Positions 36,163-44,682 of a DNA stretch of 64,000 nt are shown one piece after another. Made by a program: the position numbers and the translations under genes. The DNA is from ZC4RG29 sp964521255. Lineage in GTDB: Bacteria; Bacteroidota; Bacteroidia; Cytophagales; Cyclobacteriaceae. Under the pieces are notes generated by a model. That model did not search any database. It saw nothing but the letters and a program-made list of their open reading frames with translations, and was not told where the DNA came from. The DNA lies in assembly GCA_964521255.1 (NCBI GenBank), contig CAZFRM010000012.1, positions 62,001 to 126,000 of the forward strand. The letters run 5' to 3'. How positions within the stretch are numbered: position 1 is the first letter of the stretch; each line of letters opens with the position of its first letter.

Positions 36163-36906
36163 ATGCTCATTAAAACCATCGGCCGGTACTTCATATTTTT
36201 GGGCTCTTTATTTACCAATCGTGAGTCGTTTAAAACCTACTATAAACTTGTACTTGAAGAGTGTATTCTTGTTGGAATAGGTTCCATCTTCCTGGTAGCG
36301 CTGGTATCAACCTTTATGGGGGCTGTAACCACTGTACAAACAGCGTACAACATGGTAAGTCCCTTGATACCCGATTACGTTATATCTCAAGTAGTTCGCG
36401 AGATGACCATTCTGGAACTTGCTCCCACTGTAATTGGTGTAGTTTTCGCTGGTAAAGTTGGATCAAGCATGGCTGGAAACCTGGGTACTATGCGGATAAC
36501 AGAGCAAATCGATGCCCTTGAAGTAATGGGAATTAATTCTATCTCCTATTTAGTCTTACCTAAAATTATTGCATGCATGTTAATGTATCCCATGCTGGTG
36601 ATAATTGCCGGCATTTGTTCATTGATGGGCGGTTACATAGTAGGCACGTTAACAAAGATCATAACACCCACTGATTACATTTATGGGATTCGATTTGTGT
36701 TTCAGGAATTTAGTATTTTTTTCGCGTTGATAAAATCAGTCGTGTTTGCTTTTCTCGTGTCATCCATTTCATCCTACAAGGGATATTTTACGCGAGGCGG
36801 AGCATTGGAGGTAGGAATTTCGAGCACCGAAGCTGTAACATCAAGCGTAATTGCTATTCTCCTTGCTGATTATCTGTTGGCTCAACTTCTCCTTGGCGGC
36901 GCATGA
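36163..36906 (+). CDS. mlaE: MlaE-type ABC transporter permease
   Basis: The permease of a phospholipid (Mla/MCE) transport system that moves lipids between the inner and outer membranes. The 247-residue protein has about five membrane helices and the family signature VFAGKVGSSMAGNLGTMR (about 96-113) followed by ITEQIDALEVMGINSI. It overlaps mlaF by four bases (ATGA). The substrate-binding MlaD protein that usually follows in Bacteroidota is not next in this window. Confidence 0.94.
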   Translation: MLIKTIGRYFIFLGSLFTNRESFKTYYKLVLEECILVGIGSIFLVALVSTFMGAVTTVQTAYNMVSPLIPDYVISQVVREMTILELAPTVIGVVFAGKVGSSMAGNLGTMRITEQIDALEVMGINSISYLVLPKIIACMLMYPMLVIIAGICSLMGGYIVGTLTKIITPTDYIYGIRFVFQEFSIFFALIKSVVFAFLVSSISSYKGYFTRGGALEVGISSTEAVTSSVIAILLADYLLAQLLLGGA

Positions 36907-37652
36907 TTGAAATAAAAAACATATCAAAATCCTTTAACGAAAAACAAGTTCTCTTTGATATCAGCGGAGTCTTTGATAAGGGAAAACCTAATCTTATCAT
37001 TGGCGCCAGCGGTACCGGTAAAAGTGTTTTATTAAAATGTATTGTTGGACTGGTGAAACCAGACGAAGGTGAAGTTTTCTTTGATGGAAGAAATTTTACT
37101 CGTGCAGATAGAGATTTGAAAGTTGAAATACGTCGTGAGATTGGTATGTTGTTCCAGGGTGGTGCATTGTTTGATTCTAAAAATGTAGAGGACAATGTTA
37201 TGTTCCCGCTCAACATTTTAACGAAGATGAAACCGGAAGAAAAACTGGATCGCGTTAACTTCTGCCTCACGCGGGTAGGACTGGAAAACGTGAACAAGAA
37301 AATGCCATCCGAGTTAAGCGGCGGTATGAAGAAGAGAGTTGGTATTGCCCGCGCAATTGTGAATAATCCCAAATATCTTTTCTGCGATGAACCAAACTCA
37401 GGTCTTGATCCTCAGACCTCCATTCTTATCGATGATCTCATTGGTGATATCACACAGGATTTCGATACCACCACAATAGTAGTAACCCATGACATGAATT
37501 CGGTTATGGGTATTGGAGAAAATATAATGTTCATTTACAAAGGTGAGAAACTATGGGAAGGCAGCAACAAAGATCTTACGCATTCCGGCGTTAAAGAATT
37601 TGATGATTTTGTGTTTGCAAATAAAGTGATGAGTGCAATGCGGGAGAAATAG
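36903..37652 (+). CDS. mlaF: MlaF-type ABC transporter ATP-binding protein
   Basis: The ATPase partner of MlaE. The 249-residue protein contains Walker A GASGTGKS, the signature LSGGMKKRVGIARAI, Walker B YLFCDEPNSGLDP and the switch His in VVTHDMNS. The start overlaps the mlaE stop. Downstream, instead of mlaD, lie convergent genes of unrelated type (GxxExxY and RhuM remnants), which may reflect an insertion or rearrangement. Confidence 0.95.
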   Translation: MIEIKNISKSFNEKQVLFDISGVFDKGKPNLIIGASGTGKSVLLKCIVGLVKPDEGEVFFDGRNFTRADRDLKVEIRREIGMLFQGGALFDSKNVEDNVMFPLNILTKMKPEEKLDRVNFCLTRVGLENVNKKMPSELSGGMKKRVGIARAIVNNPKYLFCDEPNSGLDPQTSILIDDLIGDITQDFDTTTIVVTHDMNSVMGIGENIMFIYKGEKLWEGSNKDLTHSGVKEFDDFVFANKVMSAMREK

Positions 37653-37695
37653 TTTAAGGTCTGTTTTTCTCTGCCATTTTTGTCTGAATCAGAAT

Positions 37696-38091
37696 TTACT
37701 GGATTTTAGAATTCATAGAACTGTATTTAGGATTAAAAATCAATTTATACTCCAGGCTTTTTGCTCCAAAATTGATAAGTAACCCTTTTGCAAAATCATA
37801 CGCTACCACATAGTTTTTGGCTTGTGCAAGGTGAACGTTTTCGAGAGTTATCAATGCCTTCAGTTCAACTACAACCTTGTTTTCTACAATGAAATCTGCT
37901 CTCCTTGTTCCTACATTAATGTCATCATAGTAGATCGTCTGTTCTACCTCCCGACCAAAAATAATTTGCTCTCTTTCTAATTCTATGGCCAGGCATCGTT
38001 GATAAATAACCTCCTGAAATCCATTACCAAGTTTGTTATGCACCTTCATGGCACACCCTATTATTTTATATGTCAGTTCATCTTTTTCCAT
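37696..38091 (-). CDS. GxxExxY family protein
   Basis: A 131-residue protein of the GxxExxY family, related to the PD-(D/E)XK nuclease-like fold. The name-giving motif is seen in GNGFQEVIYQRCLAIEL, and the C-terminal acidic/lysine region is in RRADFIVENKVVVELKAL (D...E-x-K pattern). Function is unknown; the nuclease-like core suggests nucleic-acid cutting or binding. It is flanked by decayed RhuM-like sequence, typical of mobile or defence-type accessory DNA. Confidence 0.9.
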   Translation of the reverse strand: MEKDELTYKIIGCAMKVHNKLGNGFQEVIYQRCLAIELEREQIIFGREVEQTIYYDDINVGTRRADFIVENKVVVELKALITLENVHLAQAKNYVVAYDFAKGLLINFGAKSLEYKLIFNPKYSSMNSKIQ

Positions 38092-38184
38092 TCTGATTAT
38101 TCTATATTCTTAGCATTCTGAAATCCTGTAAATTCTGATTCAGACTTTTTACCCATTGATAAGGTTAATAATAAGTTTATTTTT

Positions 38185-38415
38185 TCAAGTTACCGTACGA
38201 CTACCCTCCTTTTGAACTATTTCCATTTTGGAAATAGTTGCCTTGGACAATTCTCTTTCCTCTAAAATATTTTTAATGTGTTTATTTATTGCTGGCACCT
38301 TGGTTCCAAATACCTCGGCAATTTCCTTTTGGGTCAACCAAACGGTGTCCTTGTCTATTCTGACTTCTACAATAAATTGTCGATCCGGTGCTTTATAAAT
38401 CACTATTTCGCTCAT
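38185..38415 (-). pseudogene. truncated RhuM-like gene (N-terminal fragment)
   Basis: The 76-residue frame reads MSEIVIYKAPDRQF, then VRIDKDTVWLTQKEIAEVFG and EERELSKATISKMEIVQKEG, which is the N-terminal helix-turn-helix part of RhuM/virulence-type proteins (normally about 330 residues). It ends at GSRTVT followed by a stop, exactly where the family continues into the long conserved body. No downstream remainder is visible. It could still be expressed as a short DNA-binding protein. Confidence 0.7.
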
Positions 38416-38612
38416 GCTTCAGTTTGATGATCTGGTGTTGTGTAGATTAATACTTCGCTCATTGAAATAATAATTGAAATTGGGTCTTTATAATATTCTT
38501 TTACCCTCGGTTTGAACTGTTTGGAATTCCGAGCCGTTGCTGAGGGGTTCAACTGACCATCCTCAAAAATAGTATTTTCAACAATAGTAGCGTTTAAGGT
38601 TTCAAGTAGCAC
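38412..38612 (-). pseudogene. second RhuM-like remnant, fused to a duplicated N-terminus
   Basis: The 66-residue frame contains SATARNSKQFKPRVKEYY, which resembles the central region of RhuM-type proteins, then MSEVLIYTTPDHQ, which is a second copy of the RhuM N-terminus (compare MSEIVIYKAPDRQ in the next gene). The two N-terminal copies start 47 bases apart (ATG at 38462 and 38415), and the TGA of this frame overlaps the ATG of the next. This looks like decay after tandem duplication. Confidence 0.5.
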
Positions 38613-38627
38613 ACACCAACCTTAAAC

Positions 38628-41600
38628 CTAAACCCCCGGCAATTCAATAAAGAAAGCCGTTCCCTTACCAATTTCCGTTTCAAACCAGATCTTGCCTTTC
38701 ATCTGTTCAATACCCTGCCTGGCAATGGCTAGTCCCAATCCTGAGCCGGAACGCTTTGTGCTGAAGTGGGGAATGAAGACACGTTCTGCAACTTTATCAT
38801 CAATGCCGTTGCCGTTATCACGGAAAACCATTCTGTACATCTCCCCTTCCCTGTCAATTGAAATATCTAACGTTGCGGCAACGCCCGGCCTGGCTGCCTG
38901 AAATGCATTAAGAATAATGTTTGAAAAAATTCTACCGAGCAACTGGCTGTCGCCCATTGCAAAAGCTTCTCTTACATTTGACTTTAGATTGATTGTTCCT
39001 GTCTGACTGTGAAGATCAACCGAACGCTTCAGCAACGCAATCAATTCCACGCGCTGAATGTCTGGCTCAGGCATTTTTGCAAACGTACTGAATGATGAAG
39101 CAATATCATTAAGCGTATCCACCTGAGATAATAATGTTGATAATGCTTTTATTGTTTTCTCCCGTGCATTAGTGTCTGTGTTTAATAAGCGCTCCAGTTG
39201 TTGCAGCGTGAGCTTCATTGGAGTAAGGGGGTTTTTAATTTCGTGGGCCACCTGTTGCGCCATCTCACGCCACGCTCGTTCACGTTGGGTTTGTTCCAAC
39301 TCAGCTTTACTCTCACTTAATTTATACAACATCATGTTGTATTCTTTTACCATCATCCCGATTTCGTCACTGGCGCCCCACTTAAGCGGTTCATTATTTT
39401 TTGTAAGACTGGTACGGCTAAGGGAATGTGTAATAAATTTTAACGGGAACGTCAACCACTGCGAAACGATGTATGACAAAATGATCAGGGCTATGAAAAT
39501 TACTGCAAACACATTAAGTATGTTTGCCAACGCCCTGATCTGTATTTTCTCTAAAGAACTTTGTGATTGAAAAAATGGCAACGCTAAAATTCCGATTACC
39601 TTACCCGACTGTGATGATTTAAGAGCAGCAAACGAAACGAAATAACCAAGACTTCCAACTTTTTCCGTTGCAATCAAATTGTTATCTCCGTCTCTTATTT
39701 CCTTCAGCGCTTCCGGATTAATGTAAGGGGCAATGAGTCCTGTTTCAAAAATCAGTCGCTGTGTACTGGCCATAAGGTTACCGCCTGGCGAATACACATT
39801 GGCATCTACATTAAAAAGTTTGGCCATATCAGCTAACTGATTCTCAAAGTCAATGCGATTTACATCAATACTATTTACGGACTCCTCAAGGATAGATTCC
39901 ATCTGACTTCCAAATGATCTGGACTTGTTAAGATATTCTTCATTCAATTGTTCCTGGCTTGTTGCACTTGCCAATCTCAATGTAGTAGCGCTGACAATAA
40001 TGAGGGGCAGAAAAAAAGCGAGGTTAAGTACAAGTTGTATTCGAGCCGAGTAAAATAAAGTCCTCCCTTGAATGAAAGTGATCAATCCCTGAATCAAAAT
40101 AAATATGAGCAACATTGATAGCCCCAGTACAAGCAGAAATGAAAAGTTCGCCATGATGTAAATGGGAGAAGGAAGTGGTGCAGACACAACAGCAGCACGA
40201 TTATTTCCATCTTCAACAGCAACATGCGCATAACCTTCGCGAACCATTCCATTCAAATGAATTTCCGGATCACCCAAATATTCGCGCTTAAATTGTCTTT
40301 CATAATTAAAGTCTCCGGAAGTATAAAGAATATCCTTTCCATAAACTGCATAGCTGATATCATCTGTTTTATAGAATTGCTGAAATCGATTATCGATGAG
40401 AAGTTCAGGGTACACACTCTCGGGAATAAATCGTTTCAATAAAAGTTCCAGCACAACATAACCCGCAGTAATGCCTCCCCTCAAGATCGGTGAAACAACA
40501 AGATAACGTTGAGTAACATCAGCGGAAGGGCTATTCACAAAATAAACACCGTCATAATCAGTCTGAAAAGTTTCTTTGTTATATGTATTGATCAGGTCTG
40601 TTAAAGTTGTGTTTGTTGAATTGTTAATTGGGTTTCCGCCCGCGCCAAAAAGCAAAACCTCCACATCATATTTATTAAAGTAACTCGGGATAAATACCTG
40701 ACGAACCTTCTGTCGTATTGCATCCTTGCTTAAAAATGGACCTGAAAGCCTGGATTGAATAAAAACATCACCTGATATTTTATGGCCCACATCGTGCAAG
40801 AGATATTCAGCAAAATAGTCTCTGTCGATAAGGAAATTGTTAGCGAATCTGAATTGATTATCTATTTTTTCCTTCAATGAAAAATGTTGAATGGCAAGTG
40901 TACCTAAAACTGAATAAACAATAAGAGCAGTAAATAAGTAAACATATGTTACATAACTAACTTTGCGCAGCTTCCGGTAAAAATGAAATCTAAAAACGAC
41001 AATAAAATAAACACAACTAATCACTAAAGAGGAAAGGTAAAGCTGACCAGAGAGAACATTTATCACGACAAATATTGCTCCTCCAACGGCGAGGAAAATA
41101 AATACATAATATCGTGACGATAATGCAATGAGAATTCTTAGCGACACATGCGCAAATAAAAACGAGCTTACCCACGAAAGAATTACTACAACAAAGGCTG
41201 CTATCCTGAATGTATCAAATTGCAGAGACTGGGAAATGTCAACGATGATTGCCGAGTTATTATAAATCGTTTGAATGACTACAAAAGGAAACAGCATTGA
41301 AAAGAAAAAGAAAACTGCGCAAAGAATAGAAAAAAAATTCTTCAGCAGAGGTTGATTATCGATAATCCTTAATAGGTTGAAACGGTAATAATTCCTGAAA
41401 AGATAATAGCAAATAATAGCGAGTATAATTGAGTTTAAAAGCAAATCACCCAGGGAGCGATTGAGACTGGATGAAGCAAATGCCGATGGATCAAACAGTG
41501 GAATACTTATTAGCAGTGCTGGAAAATCCAATCTTGTCATAACCTCACGAAGAAGCCAGAGGCCGGTAAACAAAATTACAAAAGCCAGATCGGGTGATTT

Positions 41601-42266
41601 TAGTTTAGCAAGATTAACAAGTCGGGCAACACAAACAATTAAGCAAGTAATTGCAATAGTGATAAGTAGTATTGCCACCCACCCTGTATTTCCATGAGCC
41701 GTCAGCGAACTCGATAAAAAGTTGATTTTAAATATACAATTCTCATTAACACAAACCGGTGTTCCTGATGTTGCCTCGGGTTCAAGAATGTAGATATTGC
41801 CTTGTGGAAAAATCTTGTTGTTCCACTCGGGCTGCAAGTAATTATTGCGGATAGTAAACTGCCGATGCAACGGTAACAATGCCAGCAGAAATCGTTCTTT
41901 GTCAAGGATCCATTTTTTTGCGAGATAATCCCCACCTGAAGTCTTTAAAAGTTTGATAGAAAAAGTGTCTGCGACGAGCGGGGCTGGCGGTACTATCGTG
42001 TTGCTTGACCAGGCAGAGAGAACATTGTTCTGATATACCAGAAAGGGATACGCATAGTCAACCCCAAGCGCCTGGTTTCCTTTTTCGCTTATGCTGTTCA
42101 ATATTTTTCCGGCATCCTCATCGACTTTGGCAAGCTCACGACTAATTGCCTTTGAAATCTTAATCGCCACTGAACTTGCTGAGACAGGTTTTTTAGATTG
42201 GTATCCAACCCATACACCCGCGATGATGAAAACACAAAAAAGAATAAAAGGAATAAAAAGCCTCAC
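38628..42266 (-). CDS. NtrY-like membrane sensor histidine kinase
   Basis: A 1212-residue kinase. It has an N-terminal membrane anchor with a periplasmic domain (about 25-185), about eight further membrane helices (about 190-460), a second large extracytoplasmic part (about 460-715), more helices around 720-780, another sensor segment, a membrane helix near 925-945 and a HAMP domain with PLKFITHSLSRTSL and VKEYNMMLYKLSE. HisKA (QQVAHEIKNPLTPMKLTL) and HATPase (SNIILNAFQAA, DNGNGID, GSGLGLAIARQ) close the protein. The His box with KNPLTPM is typical of NtrY-type kinases. No regulator is adjacent. The start is GTG at 42266. Confidence 0.92.
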   Translation of the reverse strand: MRLFIPFILFCVFIIAGVWVGYQSKKPVSASSVAIKISKAISRELAKVDEDAGKILNSISEKGNQALGVDYAYPFLVYQNNVLSAWSSNTIVPPAPLVADTFSIKLLKTSGGDYLAKKWILDKERFLLALLPLHRQFTIRNNYLQPEWNNKIFPQGNIYILEPEATSGTPVCVNENCIFKINFLSSSLTAHGNTGWVAILLITIAITCLIVCVARLVNLAKLKSPDLAFVILFTGLWLLREVMTRLDFPALLISIPLFDPSAFASSSLNRSLGDLLLNSIILAIICYYLFRNYYRFNLLRIIDNQPLLKNFFSILCAVFFFFSMLFPFVVIQTIYNNSAIIVDISQSLQFDTFRIAAFVVVILSWVSSFLFAHVSLRILIALSSRYYVFIFLAVGGAIFVVINVLSGQLYLSSLVISCVYFIVVFRFHFYRKLRKVSYVTYVYLFTALIVYSVLGTLAIQHFSLKEKIDNQFRFANNFLIDRDYFAEYLLHDVGHKISGDVFIQSRLSGPFLSKDAIRQKVRQVFIPSYFNKYDVEVLLFGAGGNPINNSTNTTLTDLINTYNKETFQTDYDGVYFVNSPSADVTQRYLVVSPILRGGITAGYVVLELLLKRFIPESVYPELLIDNRFQQFYKTDDISYAVYGKDILYTSGDFNYERQFKREYLGDPEIHLNGMVREGYAHVAVEDGNNRAAVVSAPLPSPIYIMANFSFLLVLGLSMLLIFILIQGLITFIQGRTLFYSARIQLVLNLAFFLPLIIVSATTLRLASATSQEQLNEEYLNKSRSFGSQMESILEESVNSIDVNRIDFENQLADMAKLFNVDANVYSPGGNLMASTQRLIFETGLIAPYINPEALKEIRDGDNNLIATEKVGSLGYFVSFAALKSSQSGKVIGILALPFFQSQSSLEKIQIRALANILNVFAVIFIALIILSYIVSQWLTFPLKFITHSLSRTSLTKNNEPLKWGASDEIGMMVKEYNMMLYKLSESKAELEQTQRERAWREMAQQVAHEIKNPLTPMKLTLQQLERLLNTDTNAREKTIKALSTLLSQVDTLNDIASSFSTFAKMPEPDIQRVELIALLKRSVDLHSQTGTINLKSNVREAFAMGDSQLLGRIFSNIILNAFQAARPGVAATLDISIDREGEMYRMVFRDNGNGIDDKVAERVFIPHFSTKRSGSGLGLAIARQGIEQMKGKIWFETEIGKGTAFFIELPGV

Positions 42267-42315
42267 AAATAGCGGTTGGTGCTAAAACGTAAAAGACTAA
42301 AGTTAACAAAAGTTG

Positions 42316-42684
42316 TCAGGAACGTGAAGCATCAAATTTGATGCCTCCAAAAAGATAGAGGTAAATAATGCGTGAGTAACGGTAATTGAGCGGCGCAAGA
42401 ATAACAGCCACCAGTATTATTGTTCCGATATAAACCCACTCAGAAGGGTCGCCCAGCAGGTAAAGGATTAAACTTATGATCACGATAAAGACCACGGTAA
42501 ATCCGTACCCTACATACATGGCGCCCTGATAGAAACCCGGCTCAGGTTGAAGCATTATCTCGCAATGAGGGCAGGTTTCATTCATCTTATTGAACTTAGC
42601 TATTTGAGTGATGGGATGTGTGAAAATATCACCCTGTCTACAGCGTGGACATTTACCAAGAAGAAGTGCAGCAGCCTGATTCAT
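42316..42684 (-). CDS. DUF983 family protein (zinc-ribbon membrane protein)
   Basis: A 122-residue membrane protein with two CxxC pairs (CPRCRQGDIF and CPHCEIML) forming a likely zinc ribbon, then two or three membrane helices. DUF983 proteins are commonly found beside cytochrome oxidase genes, and I treat it as an oxidase-assembly candidate without proof. The ATG at 42684 overlaps the TAA of the upstream gene by one base (TAATG), which is strong support for this start over the ATG nine codons upstream. Confidence 0.88.
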   Translation of the reverse strand: MNQAAALLLGKCPRCRQGDIFTHPITQIAKFNKMNETCPHCEIMLQPEPGFYQGAMYVGYGFTVVFIVIISLILYLLGDPSEWVYIGTIILVAVILAPLNYRYSRIIYLYLFGGIKFDASRS

Positions 42685-42905
42685 TAAACTCGTTTGCTTG
42701 ACTTGTACCATAAGTAGCCAATCACCAATACAGCCAGGTAAGGCATCACCAGCAAATAGAGAATACCGGTATTAATGCCAGATGCAATTCCAGGATTACC
42801 GGCGCTGATATTGTTTTCAAGCTGCGTCTTGCACATAGCGCACTGCGCCCAGGTGGAAGTCACCTGAACAAGTATTAGTATCAAAAATAAAAGCAACTTT
42901 TTCAT
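42684..42905 (-). CDS. small exported membrane protein with CxxC motif
   Basis: A 73-residue protein with a signal peptide (MKKLLLFLILILVQVTSTWA), a CAMCKTQLENN motif at the mature N-terminus and one C-terminal membrane helix (LLVMPYLAVLVIGYLWY). The two cysteines at the periplasmic face could bind metal or thiols. It lies between DUF420 and DUF983 genes in the oxidase-assembly tail of the respiratory cluster. The frame extends further upstream, but the ATG at 42905 starts the signal peptide. Confidence 0.8.
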   Translation of the reverse strand: MKKLLLFLILILVQVTSTWAQCAMCKTQLENNISAGNPGIASGINTGILYLLVMPYLAVLVIGYLWYKSSKRV

Positions 42906-42963
42906 ACAGTTTTTAAAAGTCGGAAAGTCCGAAAGCAAGAGCAATTAACCATTAACTTTTAGC

Positions 42964-43479
42964 TTAATAATAGGGGCTTATCATCAAATAAACCACTACC
43001 CCCGTTATCGCTACATACAACCAGATCGGGAACGTAAATTTAGCAAGGGCTTTGTGTCTTTCAAAATTGCCATAAATGGCGCGAACATAGGTAATAAGTA
43101 CAAACGGTATAACAACAATGGATAATAAAATGTGACTGATCAGAATAATAAAATAAATTATTCGAATAAAGCCTTCTCCTCCATAAGATGTCGATTCAGT
43201 GGTCATGTGATAAATAATATACATCACAAGGAAGGCAAGCGAGAGGAGTATGCATGTTTTCATAAGACGTTCATGAATTAGTCTCCTTTTGTTTTTAATG
43301 GCAATCACAGCGGCTATTAACAATATTGCTGTAATGCCATTGATCGTTGCGTAGATTGGCGGCAGAAAAGTAAAATCATAACCATCGATTTTAACACGAA
43401 ATAAAATTGCCACCACCACTGGAATAATAATGGAGACGGCTATAATAAGTTTTTGATGTGGTTCTTTATTGGTTTGCAT
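42964..43479 (-). CDS. DUF420 family membrane protein (oxidase assembly-type)
   Basis: A 171-residue protein with five membrane helices, matching the DUF420/CtaM-like family: PIYATINGITAILLIAAVIA, KTCILLSLAFLVMYIIYH and VIPFVLITYVRAIYGNFERH are typical. In other bacteria these proteins sit in cytochrome oxidase operons and take part in assembly. It follows the SCO-like gene after a 212-base gap that carries an intergenic hairpin repeat. Confidence 0.9.
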   Translation of the reverse strand: MQTNKEPHQKLIIAVSIIIPVVVAILFRVKIDGYDFTFLPPIYATINGITAILLIAAVIAIKNKRRLIHERLMKTCILLSLAFLVMYIIYHMTTESTSYGGEGFIRIIYFIILISHILLSIVVIPFVLITYVRAIYGNFERHKALAKFTFPIWLYVAITGVVVYLMISPYY

Positions 43480-43556
43480 GTTGGCTAAAAAGTCAGAAGC
43501 AGTAAAGTTAGTTTGTTAGTGAAAAATTCTCTTTGAGAGATTGACTTTAAATTCGT

Positions 43557-43640
43557 TTGGCCACCAAGGCACTAGGACACAAAGGAATACAAATAAATTT
43601 TCTTCATTGAATTGCATTTACTTCGTGACTTTGTGGCATT
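43557..43640. repeat. host-type hairpin intergenic repeat
   Basis: The left arm GGCCACCAAGGCACTAGGAC and the right arm TTCGTGACTTTGTGGC pair with few mismatches around an AT-rich loop. Related sequences occur at 33291-33320 and 60742-60824. It occupies the gap between the SCO-like and DUF420 genes. Confidence 0.6.
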
Positions 43641-43691
43641 ACACTTTGTTCTATGAACTTTTGTGAATAATAATTTAACGCAGCACTTTGC

Positions 43692-44201
43692 TCAATACCT
43701 CTTCAAAATAATTTTCATCTCTACAATCAGCCGATCCATTTCATCGAGTGATGCGCCATCGTATTGTCCGCGTATCCTTCCTGCCCTGTCGATTAATACA
43801 ATCGATGTATTTTCCGGCATAAGTAATACACAAGTTTTCATGACCCTGAGATCAATATCTACTTCACTTTCTTCTAACCATTTTATTTGAAAGGATGCTG
43901 TTGAAAATTCTTCCTCAATTCGCTTAACCTGATTACTGATTTCCTCTTGTGAATCGTCACCATTTAATAGAACCGGAATAATCGTAAGATCATATTCATT
44001 AATTTTTAATTGAGTCGAGAGTGAATCCGGGATTACATAGGGAAATTTATACTCGCCACTACAAGCCTCCTCTACTTTTATCGGCTCCTGGAACAAAGGT
44101 TGAACGTCAAATTCATTCCTTCCAAAAAACTTTAAAAACAAAAAAACAAATACCGGAAGTATAAGGGCAAGAATAAGATAGATTATTTTTTTTCCTCGCA
44201 T
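43692..44201 (-). CDS. SCO-like protein lacking the copper-binding cysteines
   Basis: A 169-residue protein with an N-terminal membrane helix (about 4-24) and a thioredoxin-like domain. The C-terminal LIDRAGRIRGQYDG and LIVEMKIILKRY match SCO1/SenC proteins, which deliver copper to the CuA site of oxidase. The usual CxxxC and the conserved His are both absent: the protein has only two distant Cys and no His. The position right after the cox genes supports an assembly role, but not by the normal copper-binding mechanism. A thiol-independent scaffold or a degenerate paralogue are the alternatives. Confidence 0.82.
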   Translation of the reverse strand: MRGKKIIYLILALILPVFVFLFLKFFGRNEFDVQPLFQEPIKVEEACSGEYKFPYVIPDSLSTQLKINEYDLTIIPVLLNGDDSQEEISNQVKRIEEEFSTASFQIKWLEESEVDIDLRVMKTCVLLMPENTSIVLIDRAGRIRGQYDGASLDEMDRLIVEMKIILKRY

Positions 44202-44261
44202 GTTTAAAGTTATAAGTTAACGGTTAATCGGTGTTTGGTTTAACCTACTTCTATCGCTTAC

Positions 44262-44295
44262 AAAAAAAGAGGCTTAAGTTATTAACCTAAGCCTC
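44262..44295 (-). terminator. rho-independent terminator at the end of the act-cox operon
   Basis: On the minus strand, GAGGCTTAGGTT pairs with AACTTAAGCCTC (arms near 44284-44295 and 44269-44280, one mismatch) and is followed by seven T. It lies 22 bases after the stop codon of the subunit IV gene and separates the structural genes from the SCO-like assembly gene. Confidence 0.85.
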
Positions 44296-44316
44296 GTCAT
44301 TACTATAATTCTATGA

Positions 44317-44649
44317 TCAGTGCGGTCTTACCTCACCAATAGCCATTCCTTCATATACAAAGGCAACCAGCATCCATACCACAAATATCATGGGAATGAG
44401 AATAGACCAGAATAACACTTTTACTTCATAGCGTAAGTGCATGAATTCACCCACAATGTAAGCCGCTTTAACAATGGTAAGCGCAACGAAAATGGCAACC
44501 TTCAAAGGTCCATGTCCCATAGTGAATGCAATCAAAAACTCAAACGCTGTTATCAAACCAAGAATACCAGCAACAGTCCAGAGTTTTTTGATCTTCTCTT
44601 TGTCTGGTGGAAGTACATTTATATGTGTTGTTTCTTCTGAATGATCCAT
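44317..44649 (-). CDS. cytochrome c oxidase subunit IV
   Basis: A 110-residue membrane protein with three helices (about 25-42, 48-66 and 80-102) and the typical GEFMHLRYE loop. It is the small subunit of the prokaryotic aa3-type oxidase (cyt c oxidase IV family). It is the last structural gene before the operon terminator. Confidence 0.92.
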   Translation of the reverse strand: MDHSEETTHINVLPPDKEKIKKLWTVAGILGLITAFEFLIAFTMGHGPLKVAIFVALTIVKAAYIVGEFMHLRYEVKVLFWSILIPMIFVVWMLVAFVYEGMAIGEVRPH

Positions 44650-44682
44650 ATCGAAAATATTAATTTCTAACGTTTATTATTA

